Source: an uncultured Roseivirga sp. (GTDB lineage: Bacteria > Bacteroidota > Bacteroidia > Cytophagales > Cyclobacteriaceae). Taken from it: 64,000 nucleotides of DNA. The stretch is from assembly GCA_947493005.1 (NCBI GenBank), contig CANLOY010000003.1, positions 732,319 to 796,318 on the forward strand, written 5' to 3'. This document shows, one piece after another, positions 18,518 through 28,102 of this stretch. A model generated the notes under the pieces. It did not search any database, had not been told where the DNA came from, and was given only the letters and a program-made list of their open reading frames with translations. The position numbers were made by a program, and so were the translations under genes. Position 1 is the first letter of the stretch. Each line of letters begins with the position of its first letter.

Positions 18518-20989
18518 ATGAAAAATATTTCTTACGCAATCAGGGTACTTCTACGAAACAAATTCTACTCCTTCCTGAACATTTTTGGGCTTGCAATAGG
18601 GCTTGCAGTAAGTATTATCATTATGCTTTATGTCCAAAATGATTTTACCTATGATAAGTCTCACGAAAACTGGGACCAGGTATACAGAGTGGAATCTAAG
18701 TTCTTTATTCCTCCAAAGAATGATGAGTTTGCCTTAACCTCTGTTGCTCTGGCTGAAACCATGAAAATGGAGTTCCCTGAAATTCTTTCATTCACCAGGT
18801 TTCAGGCAACTGGCCAGGTACTTTTCAGGATAAACGATAACAACTTTTATGTCAATGATGTCTACCTGGCTGACTCTTCAACTTTCGATATTTTCACCCA
18901 TAAGTTCTTACAGGGTGACCCTAAGACTGCCTTGGTTCAACCGGAAAGCCTGGTACTTACAGAGAGCACAGCGAAAAGACTTTTTGGTGAGAAAAACCCA
19001 ATGAATGAACTGGTAAAGACTGATAATAATACTTTTAAGGTTACGGGTATTATTGAGGATTTACCTGATAATGTTCACCTGACTTTCAATGGATTAATTT
19101 CTTACAGCACAATCACCTCTGGGCAACCTGCACTAACTCCCCAACAGAGAACAGGACAACTTTGGAATATAGCACTGTATTCTTATGTGAAACTGCCAAA
19201 GAACTATGATTTAAATAACATCTATAACAAGTTTCCAGAGCTGTTTGATAAATACATGGCTCCAATCAGGCAACAAGCCCCTTCTTTAAGAGAAGCTACA
19301 TTTACACCAAGATTAGTACCTCTTAACGAAGTACACTTTAACTCCAAAGTCCAGTTCGATTTACCAACAGGAAATAAAGCTTATACCAATGCCTTTATGG
19401 CTATTGGCCTATTTGTATTGTTACTGGCTAGCATTAACTACATGAACCTAGCTACTGCAAGGGCCACTAAAAGATCTAAAGAAGTAGGTATCAAAAAAGT
19501 GTTGGGTTCTACTAAAGGTAGATTGATTTCACAATTCCTAAGTGAGTCTACAGTAATTACTTTCATTTCCCTAATTGTAGCAATCGTAATAGTTAATCTA
19601 TTGATTTATGGTACTGGTTTAAATGACTTATTGGGTAAAGAGTTGGAACTGGATTTCATGAATAACAACTTGTTGCTCTTTGGTTCTTTAGGTATAGCCG
19701 TTACACTTGGTGTTTTATCAGGCCTCTACCCTGCCTTTTATTTGTCCACAATATCTGTTTTGGTAGCCATGAAGGGCTCTGTAAAATCTGGCCCTGGAAG
19801 TCTTTTCTTAAGAAAGGTATTAGTTGCATTCCAGTTTTTCATTTCTATTGGAGTGGTGATTTCTACACTTCTCATGAGTGACCAGATCAGTTTTATGCGG
19901 CAAAAGGACATTGGCTTCAATAAGGATAATGTGATTATTCTTCCTACAAGAGACACGCTGGTAAGCAGAAGACTAGAGACCATACAAAATGAGCTCAGAC
20001 AGAACCCGAACATCATTGATGTTACCACTGCCACTGGAATGAACATAGCCAGCAATAACTCCGCAGGAAATAGGCTGATTGGTGGCGGAAGACAGTTAAT
20101 GCTGGTTGAAGGAGCAGATTCTCTGATGGTCACAGACACTTATAACGTCATGTCTATTGGTGAGAATTTCGTGAATGCCATGAAAATGGAAGTTATTGAG
20201 GGTCGTGACTTTGATGAGTCCAAGCCAACAGACATAACCAATGGCGTACTTGTCAATGAGGCTTTAGTAGAAAAACTGGGGTGGGAAAATCCAATTGGTA
20301 AAAAAGTGCAGAATGCCGGCAATGGAGCTCCTGTTTTAAGGGTTTTGGGAGTGGTAAAAGATTTCAATGCCTTTTCTCTACACGTAAAAGTTGAGCCCAC
20401 TATTATTTCAAGATATGAACGATTTGGTACCATAACTCAAGTGCGACCAGCAGTAGTCGTTCATGCTAAAGAAGGTGCGCTTCAACAAACACTTAACTAT
20501 TTAGAAAACAAATACGCAGAATTGGACCCAAGCCACCCTTTTGAGTTTGGTTTACTAGACAATCAGGCAGAAATGCTTTACAGAGCGGATAAAAAACAAA
20601 GTACACTTACCGCTACCCTGTCTTACATATGTATTCTGATTTCATGCCTGGGTTTATTGGGTCTGGCTTCTTACACTACTGCCACTCGTATTAAAGAAAT
20701 AGGCGTTAGAAAAGTATTGGGTGCCACAGTTCCTCAACTAGTTTACATGGTATTCCATGACATTATGATTTTGGTAATAGTAGGCTTTGTAATTGCCGCT
20801 CCGGTGGCCTATTTCTTAATTGAAGATTGGCTAACAGTTTTCCAATATACCATGGACTTACCAACCATGATGATAAGTGCAGCTGGAATTGCGGGAGTAC
20901 TTGCTTTATTGATTGCTTTCCTTACAGTGAGTTTCCACTCATTAAAGGCGGCACAACAGAACCCCGTTAAAGCGTTACGATACGAGTAA
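18518..20989 (+). CDS. ABC transporter permease, FtsX/MacB type (tandem paralogue)
   Basis: The start at 18518 gives MKNISYAIRVLLRNKFYSFL, aligning with the start of the upstream paralogue; an upstream alternative start adds 12 unconserved residues. The same two FtsX blocks are visible (SINYMNLATARATKRSKEVG; ISCLGLLGLASYTTATRIKE), and the C-terminus is QNPVKALRYE. The product is 823 aa. High similarity to the preceding gene along the whole length indicates tandem duplication, yet each copy has its own terminator. No cognate ATPase lies nearby. Confidence 0.88.
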   Translation: MKNISYAIRVLLRNKFYSFLNIFGLAIGLAVSIIIMLYVQNDFTYDKSHENWDQVYRVESKFFIPPKNDEFALTSVALAETMKMEFPEILSFTRFQATGQVLFRINDNNFYVNDVYLADSSTFDIFTHKFLQGDPKTALVQPESLVLTESTAKRLFGEKNPMNELVKTDNNTFKVTGIIEDLPDNVHLTFNGLISYSTITSGQPALTPQQRTGQLWNIALYSYVKLPKNYDLNNIYNKFPELFDKYMAPIRQQAPSLREATFTPRLVPLNEVHFNSKVQFDLPTGNKAYTNAFMAIGLFVLLLASINYMNLATARATKRSKEVGIKKVLGSTKGRLISQFLSESTVITFISLIVAIVIVNLLIYGTGLNDLLGKELELDFMNNNLLLFGSLGIAVTLGVLSGLYPAFYLSTISVLVAMKGSVKSGPGSLFLRKVLVAFQFFISIGVVISTLLMSDQISFMRQKDIGFNKDNVIILPTRDTLVSRRLETIQNELRQNPNIIDVTTATGMNIASNNSAGNRLIGGGRQLMLVEGADSLMVTDTYNVMSIGENFVNAMKMEVIEGRDFDESKPTDITNGVLVNEALVEKLGWENPIGKKVQNAGNGAPVLRVLGVVKDFNAFSLHVKVEPTIISRYERFGTITQVRPAVVVHAKEGALQQTLNYLENKYAELDPSHPFEFGLLDNQAEMLYRADKKQSTLTATLSYICILISCLGLLGLASYTTATRIKEIGVRKVLGATVPQLVYMVFHDIMILVIVGFVIAAPVAYFLIEDWLTVFQYTMDLPTMMISAAGIAGVLALLIAFLTVSFHSLKAAQQNPVKALRYE

Positions 20990-21010
20990 AAGAATAGCAA
21001 AAAGTAAATA

Positions 21011-21045
21011 GAAAAGGGCTACCTGGCAGTAACCCTTTTCTTTGA
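21011..21045 (+). terminator. Terminator after the third permease gene
   Basis: GAAAAGGG (21011-21018) pairs with CCCTTTTC (21033-21040), followed by TTTG. Confidence 0.75.
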
Positions 21046-21109
21046 AGTTTAGTAAATCGAAACTATTAAACTCCATACTAGCACACACAAAAAACCTTTC
21101 TTATAACAA

Positions 21110-21613
21110 TCAATTATTCTCGTTTGACGCTACAATAACTTTATTCAAGGTTTTAAAATCTTTAATCTCAGTAGCAGATGCTTCAATATGACTTAGCTGC
21201 TTACTGTTGGAGTTGCTCCCTTGATAAACAATCAACTCCTTTTTTGCATAACTTTTAAACTGACCATATACATAATTACTGTTCTTGGCCCCATCTGTAA
21301 AATGAAAAGTAAATGAAAGCCCATCAACTGAATCAAAGCGCTCTATTGAGGCCTCTTCTCCATTAATCTTTAATTTCAGTTTTCCTTTATCCCCTTTGAA
21401 AAACTCATAGACAATGGAACCAGGTATTTTTAAATCCTTATCTATCACTCTCCAGTCACCAACAAGCGATTCTTTTAACTCTTTATGACCTTTTTCCAAA
21501 AATCCATTTTGGGTGACATATCCATCTGCACAACTGGCTGCTAAAAACAGAATTAAAAACCCTATTCCTATCAGGCCTACCCTGGCAACCTCTTTTCTTA
21601 AGATTGTTTTCAT
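21110..21613 (-). CDS. Lipoprotein, unknown function
   Basis: The 167-aa protein has a basic N-terminus, a hydrophobic segment GLIGIGFLILFLA and the lipobox AASC. The mature part contains SLVGDWRVID, which resembles the beginning of lipocalin-like or DUF-type beta-barrel lipoproteins where the GDW segment precedes beta strands. No catalytic residues can be named. It converges with the permease gene; the space between holds that gene's terminator. Confidence 0.7.
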   Translation of the reverse strand: MKTILRKEVARVGLIGIGFLILFLAASCADGYVTQNGFLEKGHKELKESLVGDWRVIDKDLKIPGSIVYEFFKGDKGKLKLKINGEEASIERFDSVDGLSFTFHFTDGAKNSNYVYGQFKSYAKKELIVYQGSNSNSKQLSHIEASATEIKDFKTLNKVIVASNENN

Positions 21614-21797
21614 AACACACTAATAGATTCACTTGTAACTCATCTAAAATCAATCCAAACAGAAAAACACCTATTACACTCAAATTGAGCACTTTACAAA
21701 TTTTAAAACATCCCATTTTGGGAATTATTTCTAAGAAAACACATAGATTTTATTGCGTATTAGAAGCCTTTTAGCTCCAGTTAGTTATCTTGCCGCC

Positions 21798-22061
21798 ATG
21801 TTTGAAGGCCCGGAATATCCTAAACCGCTGGACGAGGATTTGTTCGATCAATGGCTTGCCAACGGAAGAGAAAGCAAGATTAAATTTGAGATTATGCTGG
21901 TCATCTGGGATGACGTTGAGCAAGATTACAACCCACTCTATGTAGAAAGCCGTTCACAAATTCTGGATCAAGGCATTGACCTCTATGGAGAAGGTGTCGG
22001 AAGTACTTCTATTGTGGCTGCGTATAACCTGTACTCAGAGGCTAAGGTAGGCTTGTATTGA
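21798..22061 (+). CDS. Conserved small hypothetical protein
   Basis: The 87-aa product (MFEGPEYPKPLDEDLFDQWL...) is cytoplasmic, acidic and without membrane segments. The ATG at 21798 is preferred over a TTG 45 bp upstream because MFEGP makes a natural beginning and the upstream part is hydrophobic and unrelated in composition. I do not recognise a function. Confidence 0.55.
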   Translation: MFEGPEYPKPLDEDLFDQWLANGRESKIKFEIMLVIWDDVEQDYNPLYVESRSQILDQGIDLYGEGVGSTSIVAAYNLYSEAKVGLY

Positions 22062-22132
22062 ATATCCCGAATGTGTCTTAAACTTTGGGATTCGTATAAT
22101 AGAAGCAATACACGTAATTTGTATTAACTCAA

Positions 22133-22204
22133 GAAGTTGCTTTGCTATGCTCGCAAAGAGGTAATTAAAGCCATCACTGCGAGGAAGTATGACGAAGCTG
22201 TCTA
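22133..22204. repeat. Interspersed 72-bp palindromic repeat, copy 1
   Basis: This copy is about 66/72 identical to the copy at 23809-23880. It contains the hairpin CTTTGC-N7-GCAAAG. The second copy has CTTCGC/GCGAAG at the same place, so both stem strands changed together. Apart from this element, the 290-bp gap 22062-22350 shows nothing. Confidence 0.7.
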
Positions 22205-22350
22205 CCTCATCACTGTTTGAAGCAACCCTGAACCTCCATAATTCGAATATATGATTTTACAGAAATTCTATAACAATCCCAGTTAAGAAACTACTATTTC
22301 TGATTCAAAAGGCAATTGCTATATTGGTGTAAAAGCAATGAACGCAAAAC

Positions 22351-23733
22351 ATGATTCAGAAAAAAAAGGCAAAAGAATGGTCTCAAAAGGAACTTAGGGA
22401 ATTCATTCTTACACCTACCCTTTCAAAAGTTAAACGTATCAGTGGAGTTCTCTTGAATGGCTCAGGTAAACCTGGAGTGATACAAATAGAAGACCTTACC
22501 CTTAATACGCGGTTGGAGTTTTTCAGCTTCACAGCGTCTGAAATTCACTTCTATGGAACAAAGATTAACTCTTTACATTTTTCATATATAAACTTGGAGA
22601 GGCTCATTATTCATGATTGTTCATTCAATAAGCAATCTGAAGCTTCAATTGAATTGTCATCAAATATCAATGATAAATTGGATGTATCCATCCACAAGCC
22701 CAAAATGCTTAAAAGCTTGTTTTCAACACTCCACACTAAGTTAAGTCACTTACATATTAAACTAACAGATAATGTAAAAAGCATCGATCTTAAAGGAAAA
22801 ATCAATGGACTAACAATAGACAGACCAATTACAACTAAGGATATTATCCTGGAAAACAATGTCCAAGAAGAGGAATTAAAAACCGTTCTTAATCACAAGA
22901 CAATTGAAGAGTTGAAACTGTCAGGTCCTCATCTTAAATCAGTTGATTTATTAGACCTAAAGATTGAAACGTTAAGTATAATCAATACTAGCAAAGATGT
23001 AGAAATCACCATAATAGGGACTGAGGTAAATAGACTCATTCTAAAAAATTTTATTAGTGAGTTCTCTTTAGGCTTTTCTGAGTTAATCTCACATTCTAAA
23101 CATGTTTTACTCCAAGATTTGGATATAAATGTATTTGGTCGTCTTGAACCAACTTTGTTTTACTTACCAACTGTCGAATTTGGATTTGGAGTTAAATACA
23201 CAGGATCTCAACCTGAAATTCAATGGCCAAAAGAGCTCTTTGGAACCCATAAACAAAATCAACAAGGATATAAACTGATAAAGGATTACATGATCGAACA
23301 TGGTGACTATGAACTTGAATCTTATTACCACTCTAAGGAGTTAGAATCCTACTATAAATACCAAAAAGGTAAAGTTAAGGGGCTAAAAAGTAGGTTTGAT
23401 TTTTCGTTTAAAGTAGGCCTCCCATATGCCGTAAGCGGTTTTGGACAGAGTTTAGCACAACCTTTAGCCTGGCTTCTTGGACTACATATAGTATTTACAT
23501 ATCTCATGATTGTTTTCTCGGGGGATGTTTTGAACCTAAAGCCAGCATTTGACATTTCTTGGGAGGCATTTACAGAAGGTGCCAAGTATTGGGCTTACTC
23601 TATTTTACCCACCCATAGATTATCCTATAATGGACAAATGATGAACCCCATTATAAGTCTACTTATGAGAATCTCCAGCTCCATATTTATTTACCATATC
23701 ATTCTAGCCAGTAGAAAGCACTTGAAAACTTAG
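22351..23733 (+). CDS. Membrane protein with repetitive beta-solenoid-like N-terminal region
   Basis: The 460-aa protein has about 310 N-terminal residues of irregular beta-strand repeats (patterns such as IEELKLSGPHLKSVDLLDLK and IETLSIINTSKDVEI) resembling pentapeptide/leucine-rich solenoids without an exact consensus. The C-terminal 100 residues have two TM segments (LAWLLGLHIVFTYLMIVFSG and the ISLLMRISSSIFIYHIIL region) ending ASRKHLKT. That tail resembles the membrane module that follows pentapeptide repeats in many bacterial proteins, often ending in RR/RK. Function unknown; a membrane-anchored binding scaffold is one guess. A repeat copy flanks it on each side. Confidence 0.6.
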   Translation: MIQKKKAKEWSQKELREFILTPTLSKVKRISGVLLNGSGKPGVIQIEDLTLNTRLEFFSFTASEIHFYGTKINSLHFSYINLERLIIHDCSFNKQSEASIELSSNINDKLDVSIHKPKMLKSLFSTLHTKLSHLHIKLTDNVKSIDLKGKINGLTIDRPITTKDIILENNVQEEELKTVLNHKTIEELKLSGPHLKSVDLLDLKIETLSIINTSKDVEITIIGTEVNRLILKNFISEFSLGFSELISHSKHVLLQDLDINVFGRLEPTLFYLPTVEFGFGVKYTGSQPEIQWPKELFGTHKQNQQGYKLIKDYMIEHGDYELESYYHSKELESYYKYQKGKVKGLKSRFDFSFKVGLPYAVSGFGQSLAQPLAWLLGLHIVFTYLMIVFSGDVLNLKPAFDISWEAFTEGAKYWAYSILPTHRLSYNGQMMNPIISLLMRISSSIFIYHIILASRKHLKT

Positions 23734-23808
23734 ATTGGAACACTAAACTGCTAAAACATCATTGCAGGAATACTCACTAGTGAGAGAACTACTTGTTTCA
23801 CTATTTGG

Positions 23809-23880
23809 GAGATTGCTTCGCTATGCTTGCGAAGAGGTAATTAAAGCCATCACTGCGAGGAAGTATGACGAAGCAGTCTA
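23809..23880. repeat. Interspersed 72-bp palindromic repeat, copy 2
   Basis: This is the second copy of the element at 22133-22204, in the same orientation. It has hairpin CTTCGC-N7-GCGAAG, and a second inverted pair ACTGC/GCAGT in its right half. The two copies bracket the 22351-23733 gene. Confidence 0.7.
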
Positions 23881-23935
23881 ATTGAATTAATCTGAGACTA
23901 CCTTTATTGGGAACATCTTTTAAAACTCTTAAAAC

Positions 23936-23966
23936 AAAAAAGCCTCAGATCAATGATCTAAGGCTT
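23936..23966 (-). terminator. Terminator of tRNA-Ser
   Basis: On the minus strand the tRNA is followed at once by AAGCCT-TAGATCA/TGATCTGAGGCTT and then T6, a standard stem-loop with a U-run. Confidence 0.85.
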
Positions 23967-23968
23967 CT

Positions 23969-24056
<88 letters not shown>

Positions 24057-24079
24057 GTTTGTGATTTGCTAAAGGTCTG

Positions 24080-24087
24080 CAAATATA
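24080..24087 (-). promoter_or_regulatory. -7 promoter box of tRNA-Ser
   Basis: The minus strand reads TATATTTG here, an exact match to the Bacteroidota TAnnTTTG box, about 24 bp before the tRNA 5' end. A GTTG about 18 bp further upstream may be the -33 element. Confidence 0.65.
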
Positions 24088-24212
24088 AATGAATGACTGG
24101 AAATTCAACAAGAATGAAATGAAAAGTTGAACACATTTTTTCCTGTTTAAAAGCCAGTCACCGAAGCCTTAATTATTCTAACTGAGAATCAGCACAATAG
24201 TAAACCTATTAC

Positions 24213-24647
24213 TCATACAGGCTGATTGTGATTGTTATCTGGATTCTGATTTCTTGTCTTAAGAAAATTAGCTAAGCCATAATATCCATCTCCATTCAGG
24301 AACATGTAAATGGCACTGCTAAGCATCATTATCGCTGGAAAAACAACTGGATAAGGGTCTGATGTATGTACTAAAACAATGGCTACGATAAAATTGACAA
24401 TCATAGTCAACGCAGCCCATTTGGTCTTCCACCCTAGTATAAAAAGTATACCACAGATAAACTGCGCATAAACAGAGATATGAGCAGCAAGCAGAGGGCT
24501 AGGAATATTCAGGTTTTCCAGAAAAGCACTAAACTCCAACATGCGTTCCCATGAAAACACATTGTCCTGAACACCATAGATTAAATGAAAGCCAAGCGGA
24601 AGCCGGACAAACAAATCTGCTAGTTTTCTGGGCGTAGTGACTTTCAT
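24213..24647 (-). CDS. DoxX-family membrane protein
   Basis: The 144-aa protein has four hydrophobic helices, with LFVRLPLGFHLIYG near the N-terminus and ICGILFILGWKTKWAAL in the middle, the layout of DoxX/DoxD-like quinol-interacting or oxidative-stress membrane proteins. It lies 9 bp downstream of a VOC-family gene and shares its orientation, so the two are probably one operon. Confidence 0.8.
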   Translation of the reverse strand: MKVTTPRKLADLFVRLPLGFHLIYGVQDNVFSWERMLEFSAFLENLNIPSPLLAAHISVYAQFICGILFILGWKTKWAALTMIVNFIVAIVLVHTSDPYPVVFPAIMMLSSAIYMFLNGDGYYGLANFLKTRNQNPDNNHNQPV

Positions 24648-24656
24648 CTAAAACAT

Positions 24657-25043
24657 TTACTCGTTTAAGTTAAAAACCGGGTTATAAATTAAGCCTATTA
24701 TATTACCCCAAGGGTCTATCACCGTTCCGACTACAATTGGACCTCCCACACTATGCGGTTCTTCATGAGATTTAGCTCCAAGGTTCAAGAAACGTTCGTA
24801 GGTTTCATCCATCGCACTGTCTCCCACTCCCCAATAGGTTAGTACACTTGCCTGCTTGTCTGTGGTCGGTTCTTCTTCGGGAAGTAGTCCTAACTCATAA
24901 CCTCCTATATTAAAACCTACATAAAAAGGTTCATCGAAATAAGGAGCTGTGTCAAAAGCTTTGGCATACCATTCTTTTGCTTCTTGTAAGTTACCTACCT
25001 TGTAAATTGCTGTTCTGAGGCCTAAAACCTTACCGTTCTTCAT
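24657..25043 (-). CDS. VOC (glyoxalase/bleomycin resistance) superfamily protein
   Basis: The product contains GLRTAIYKVGNLQEAKEWYA, YELGLLPEE and a C-terminal VIDPWGNIIGLIYNP, the beta-alpha-beta-beta-beta pattern of a VOC domain. The typical terminal Glu metal ligand is not clearly present (NIIGLI instead of xxxExx), so metal-dependent catalysis is uncertain. The ATG at 25043 (MKNGKVLGLR) is preferred over one 9 codons upstream. It is upstream of, and probably cotranscribed with, the DoxX gene. Confidence 0.8.
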   Translation of the reverse strand: MKNGKVLGLRTAIYKVGNLQEAKEWYAKAFDTAPYFDEPFYVGFNIGGYELGLLPEEEPTTDKQASVLTYWGVGDSAMDETYERFLNLGAKSHEEPHSVGGPIVVGTVIDPWGNIIGLIYNPVFNLNE

Positions 25044-25138
25044 GTTATAGTTTTCAAATAGTTTGATCAAGACTTACACTGAAATTACAATCAATAGTTA
25101 CTTTAAACATCAACATAAAAGCAAATATTTACATGGAT

Positions 25139-26449
25139 TCATTGAACAAAAAGAACCCTGAAAGGAGCGCTCTTGAGCCACTTTTTAGCCACCTTATGTA
25201 TCTTTTTCCTTGATAAAGACTGCTGCTTTTTCAACTTATCAAAATAGGCCTCGGGACTCCCCTTAAACAATACGCTTTCTCCCAGTAATTCGGTTCTACT
25301 CCATTGAAACCCCAGGTTTTGTTGCATATCCTTAATATCTGCCATCACTGCTAGTTTAGCATTCAACAATTCCTCTTCTGTAACCTCTTCCTTCACCAGT
25401 CTTCTCATATGCTCCATTAAAAGTTCATTAACTTTCATACTATCACTTGCCCTGGCAAAATGAAACCGGGCAGCAAACTGCCCTGCATGAGCATACATAT
25501 CAGTGTAGATACTACTACGAACAAAGAGTTTAGAAAAGTCTCCGTCCTTTTTCACCCTTTGTTCCAGTATTTTAGCTGTAAGTCCCAGAGCAATATCCTC
25601 TTCTGAGTCCCATTCAGGCACTGCCCAGGAAAAAACCATGGTGTTCAATGTGTCTTTAGGGTGAAGGGCTTTCATGGTAATCTGAGTAGAAGAATGCATA
25701 GGACGCTTAACACGTTTTTCAGTTTTGGATTTGGAGTGAATACTTCCAAAATGACGATTTATCAAGGTTCTGACCTCTGATTCATCGAAGTTTCCTACAA
25801 CAAATAATATGATATTCTCAGCATAGACAATTTCATTGTACCGTTTACGAAAATCCTGTAAACCAAACCATTTATTATGTTCAACCAGACCATAACCACC
25901 ACTTCCATAAGGGTGCCCCTCTCCAAATGTTCCCTTATAGATAGCCATTCCTCCTTCAGCACTCCAATGAGGGTTCTTTGAATTTCTTTGAATTTCAGCA
26001 AGTACCCTTTCTCGTTGATATTCTACATGTCTTTCTGTAATTCTATAAGCCCCTGCCTTAAGCCTTCCAGAAGCACGTTCCATAGCCAGTGGTACCCCTT
26101 CCGGGGTCACTCGCAGGTAAAACCTGCTAAAGTCCTTTTTAACCTGTGCATTGCTTCCTTTCAGATACTTGTTAAAGAATTGTACTCTTTTAACCGAATC
26201 CATCGGACTATAGGGCATTACATGTTCCAAAAAATGCTGTAACCCATACTGATCAGGTTTATCTATGCTTATACCATCTCTCAACCAGAATTCAACTGAA
26301 ACATGCTCTACAGACTCATCTGGTTGCAGCACTACCTCGACTCCATTACTCAGCCTATAGTGTTCATATGGAAGTTTCAAATCTGAAATTTGAGCAAAAC
26401 TGTTTGCCCAACACATGACAGTAAGAATAACTAAAAGGCTTCTTTTCAT
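25139..26449 (-). CDS. M16-family zinc peptidase, secreted
   Basis: The signal peptide MKRSLLVILTVMCWANSFAQ precedes an insulinase-type domain. The inverted zinc motif HFLEH occupies residues 72-76, and the distal ligand glutamate is in the segment RVLAEIQRN (E152). The full length of 436 aa matches single-chain M16B subunits. The substrate is probably short peptides in the periplasm or outer envelope. It is the first of three leftward secreted peptidase genes (M16, S41, M20) in this neighbourhood, each separated by tens to hundreds of bases. Confidence 0.9.
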   Translation of the reverse strand: MKRSLLVILTVMCWANSFAQISDLKLPYEHYRLSNGVEVVLQPDESVEHVSVEFWLRDGISIDKPDQYGLQHFLEHVMPYSPMDSVKRVQFFNKYLKGSNAQVKKDFSRFYLRVTPEGVPLAMERASGRLKAGAYRITERHVEYQRERVLAEIQRNSKNPHWSAEGGMAIYKGTFGEGHPYGSGGYGLVEHNKWFGLQDFRKRYNEIVYAENIILFVVGNFDESEVRTLINRHFGSIHSKSKTEKRVKRPMHSSTQITMKALHPKDTLNTMVFSWAVPEWDSEEDIALGLTAKILEQRVKKDGDFSKLFVRSSIYTDMYAHAGQFAARFHFARASDSMKVNELLMEHMRRLVKEEVTEEELLNAKLAVMADIKDMQQNLGFQWSRTELLGESVLFKGSPEAYFDKLKKQQSLSRKKIHKVAKKWLKSAPFRVLFVQ

Positions 26450-26473
26450 ACAAGGGTGTCTATGTTCATGATT

Positions 26474-27910
26474 TTATTCTTTCTGGTGCTTATAGTAATC
26501 AACTATAAACTGTACTTTATCAGCTACACTAGTATCAATAGGTATATCTGGAATAATTCCAGTTTTATTGTAGCCCTTTTCCGGGATCACCTCTTTGTGC
26601 CAGGTACCTGTTGGATAGCCAAAGAAAATGCTCTGGTCTCCACTGTTTAGTTTCAAGACATTTACGCTTGTATAATCAATCATTCCGTAAGTAGGGCTAC
26701 CAAAAGTTTTCACGTTTCCACTAACCTGTTTAGAATGCAGAATAAAAGACTCTGAAGCACTCGCACATGCGTTATCAGTAAGAATGGCTACATTCTTGAT
26801 TTTTGATTCTTCGGGCTTGTATTTCTTCTTTGGAAACAGAGGGCCATCGACTATTTGTCCCATGTTGTTTTTTATTCTATCCGCCACGGGGCCGTATACT
26901 CTTTTAGAATTTTTGGCAAACCTTTCAAAATAGGCTAGTGTAGCCTGAGAAGCCAAAACTTTACCTTGATTGGCAGGCTTGGGTCTATCGGCATATAAGC
27001 CTAAAAACGAATGGTATACACCATTACCACCGGTATTTCCTCTGATATCGAAAATCAGGTTGGTTGTATTTCTTAAGAGCTCTTCATTATCGAGCACTAT
27101 TTTGATGAATTTGTTATAATCGTAGGAGAACGATGGAATTGAAAACAATGTATTCTCCTCATCCAGCTTAACAATTCGAGGTTGAGTTACATCTTTTCGA
27201 TTAATCATCTTTGCTTCTCTACTGCCCGAACTATCAACTTTTCCCCAAACAGAAGCACCAATAATCTTCAGTAAAGTTTTCTCTTTGTATATGTTTCCTT
27301 CCATATATCTAGGCTGATGGCCATAAGAGTAATATGTCCCTTTAAAACCATGTTTTGTTCTGATAAACTCTGCTTTTAGCTCACCAGGCTCCACCCCTTC
27401 TTTATCAGTATTTAGAATATAAGCTTTGTATTTCCCTTCATCCTTCACAATAGCAAACTCAGAACTACCATCAGTCCACTTTCCAACAATACCATCAAGG
27501 CCATCGTTTTCAATCACCATTTCTCCGAATTTCAGAGCTTGCTGTAAGACTTTAACATCTACTTTACTTTTCTTAATGTTTTGTCTAAAATCATCAGTTT
27601 CCCCGTCTGTATACTTTGGTTGTTCATAAACGAATAAATGTCCGTCTTCAAAGTACCTGACAAAGTCAGTAAGGAACTCGGTACAACTACTGCTCTTTAT
27701 ATCACCAGCCTTAGCACGATACTCCTCTATTCTTGCATCATATTGCTGGGCATTACCATCCAATCTCAATTGTGCCAGATATATGTAATTATCCTCAACG
27801 CCTTGAACAAGCTCTTCAAACACAGCCGAACAATCACACTTTTCTGTCTGAGCATAACTGATATTCACGCCTACCAAGGCTAAACCGATAATAAATCTTG
27901 AAATCTTCAT
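26474..27910 (-). CDS. S41-family peptidase, secreted
   Basis: After a signal peptide (KISRFIIGLALVGVNISYAQ) there is a Cys-containing N-terminal helix bundle, then the S41 (C-terminal processing/tricorn core-like) fold. It has FDIRGNTGGNG and the nucleophile block DNACASASESF, in which the serine followed by SE matches the family. The start at 27910 (MKIS) is taken because the four upstream codons add nothing. There is no clear PDZ domain. Related Bacteroidota proteins are annotated as S41 hydrolases of unknown substrate. Confidence 0.85.
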   Translation of the reverse strand: MKISRFIIGLALVGVNISYAQTEKCDCSAVFEELVQGVEDNYIYLAQLRLDGNAQQYDARIEEYRAKAGDIKSSSCTEFLTDFVRYFEDGHLFVYEQPKYTDGETDDFRQNIKKSKVDVKVLQQALKFGEMVIENDGLDGIVGKWTDGSSEFAIVKDEGKYKAYILNTDKEGVEPGELKAEFIRTKHGFKGTYYSYGHQPRYMEGNIYKEKTLLKIIGASVWGKVDSSGSREAKMINRKDVTQPRIVKLDEENTLFSIPSFSYDYNKFIKIVLDNEELLRNTTNLIFDIRGNTGGNGVYHSFLGLYADRPKPANQGKVLASQATLAYFERFAKNSKRVYGPVADRIKNNMGQIVDGPLFPKKKYKPEESKIKNVAILTDNACASASESFILHSKQVSGNVKTFGSPTYGMIDYTSVNVLKLNSGDQSIFFGYPTGTWHKEVIPEKGYNKTGIIPDIPIDTSVADKVQFIVDYYKHQKE

Positions 27911-28102
27911 TTTTATGTACATAGTATTTCTCTTTTACTATGCTGAAGACGGCATTTTAAGCAATTCATAACACTGATTTTCAATAATGATAAGTGTAGA
28001 GTTTGTTTTGATATGTACACCCCATATTGAGATATAAAAAGCTTCATCTTACCACTCACAATAGAATAAGGGGCATCACCAACAGTGGTTGGTATAAAGA
28101 AG

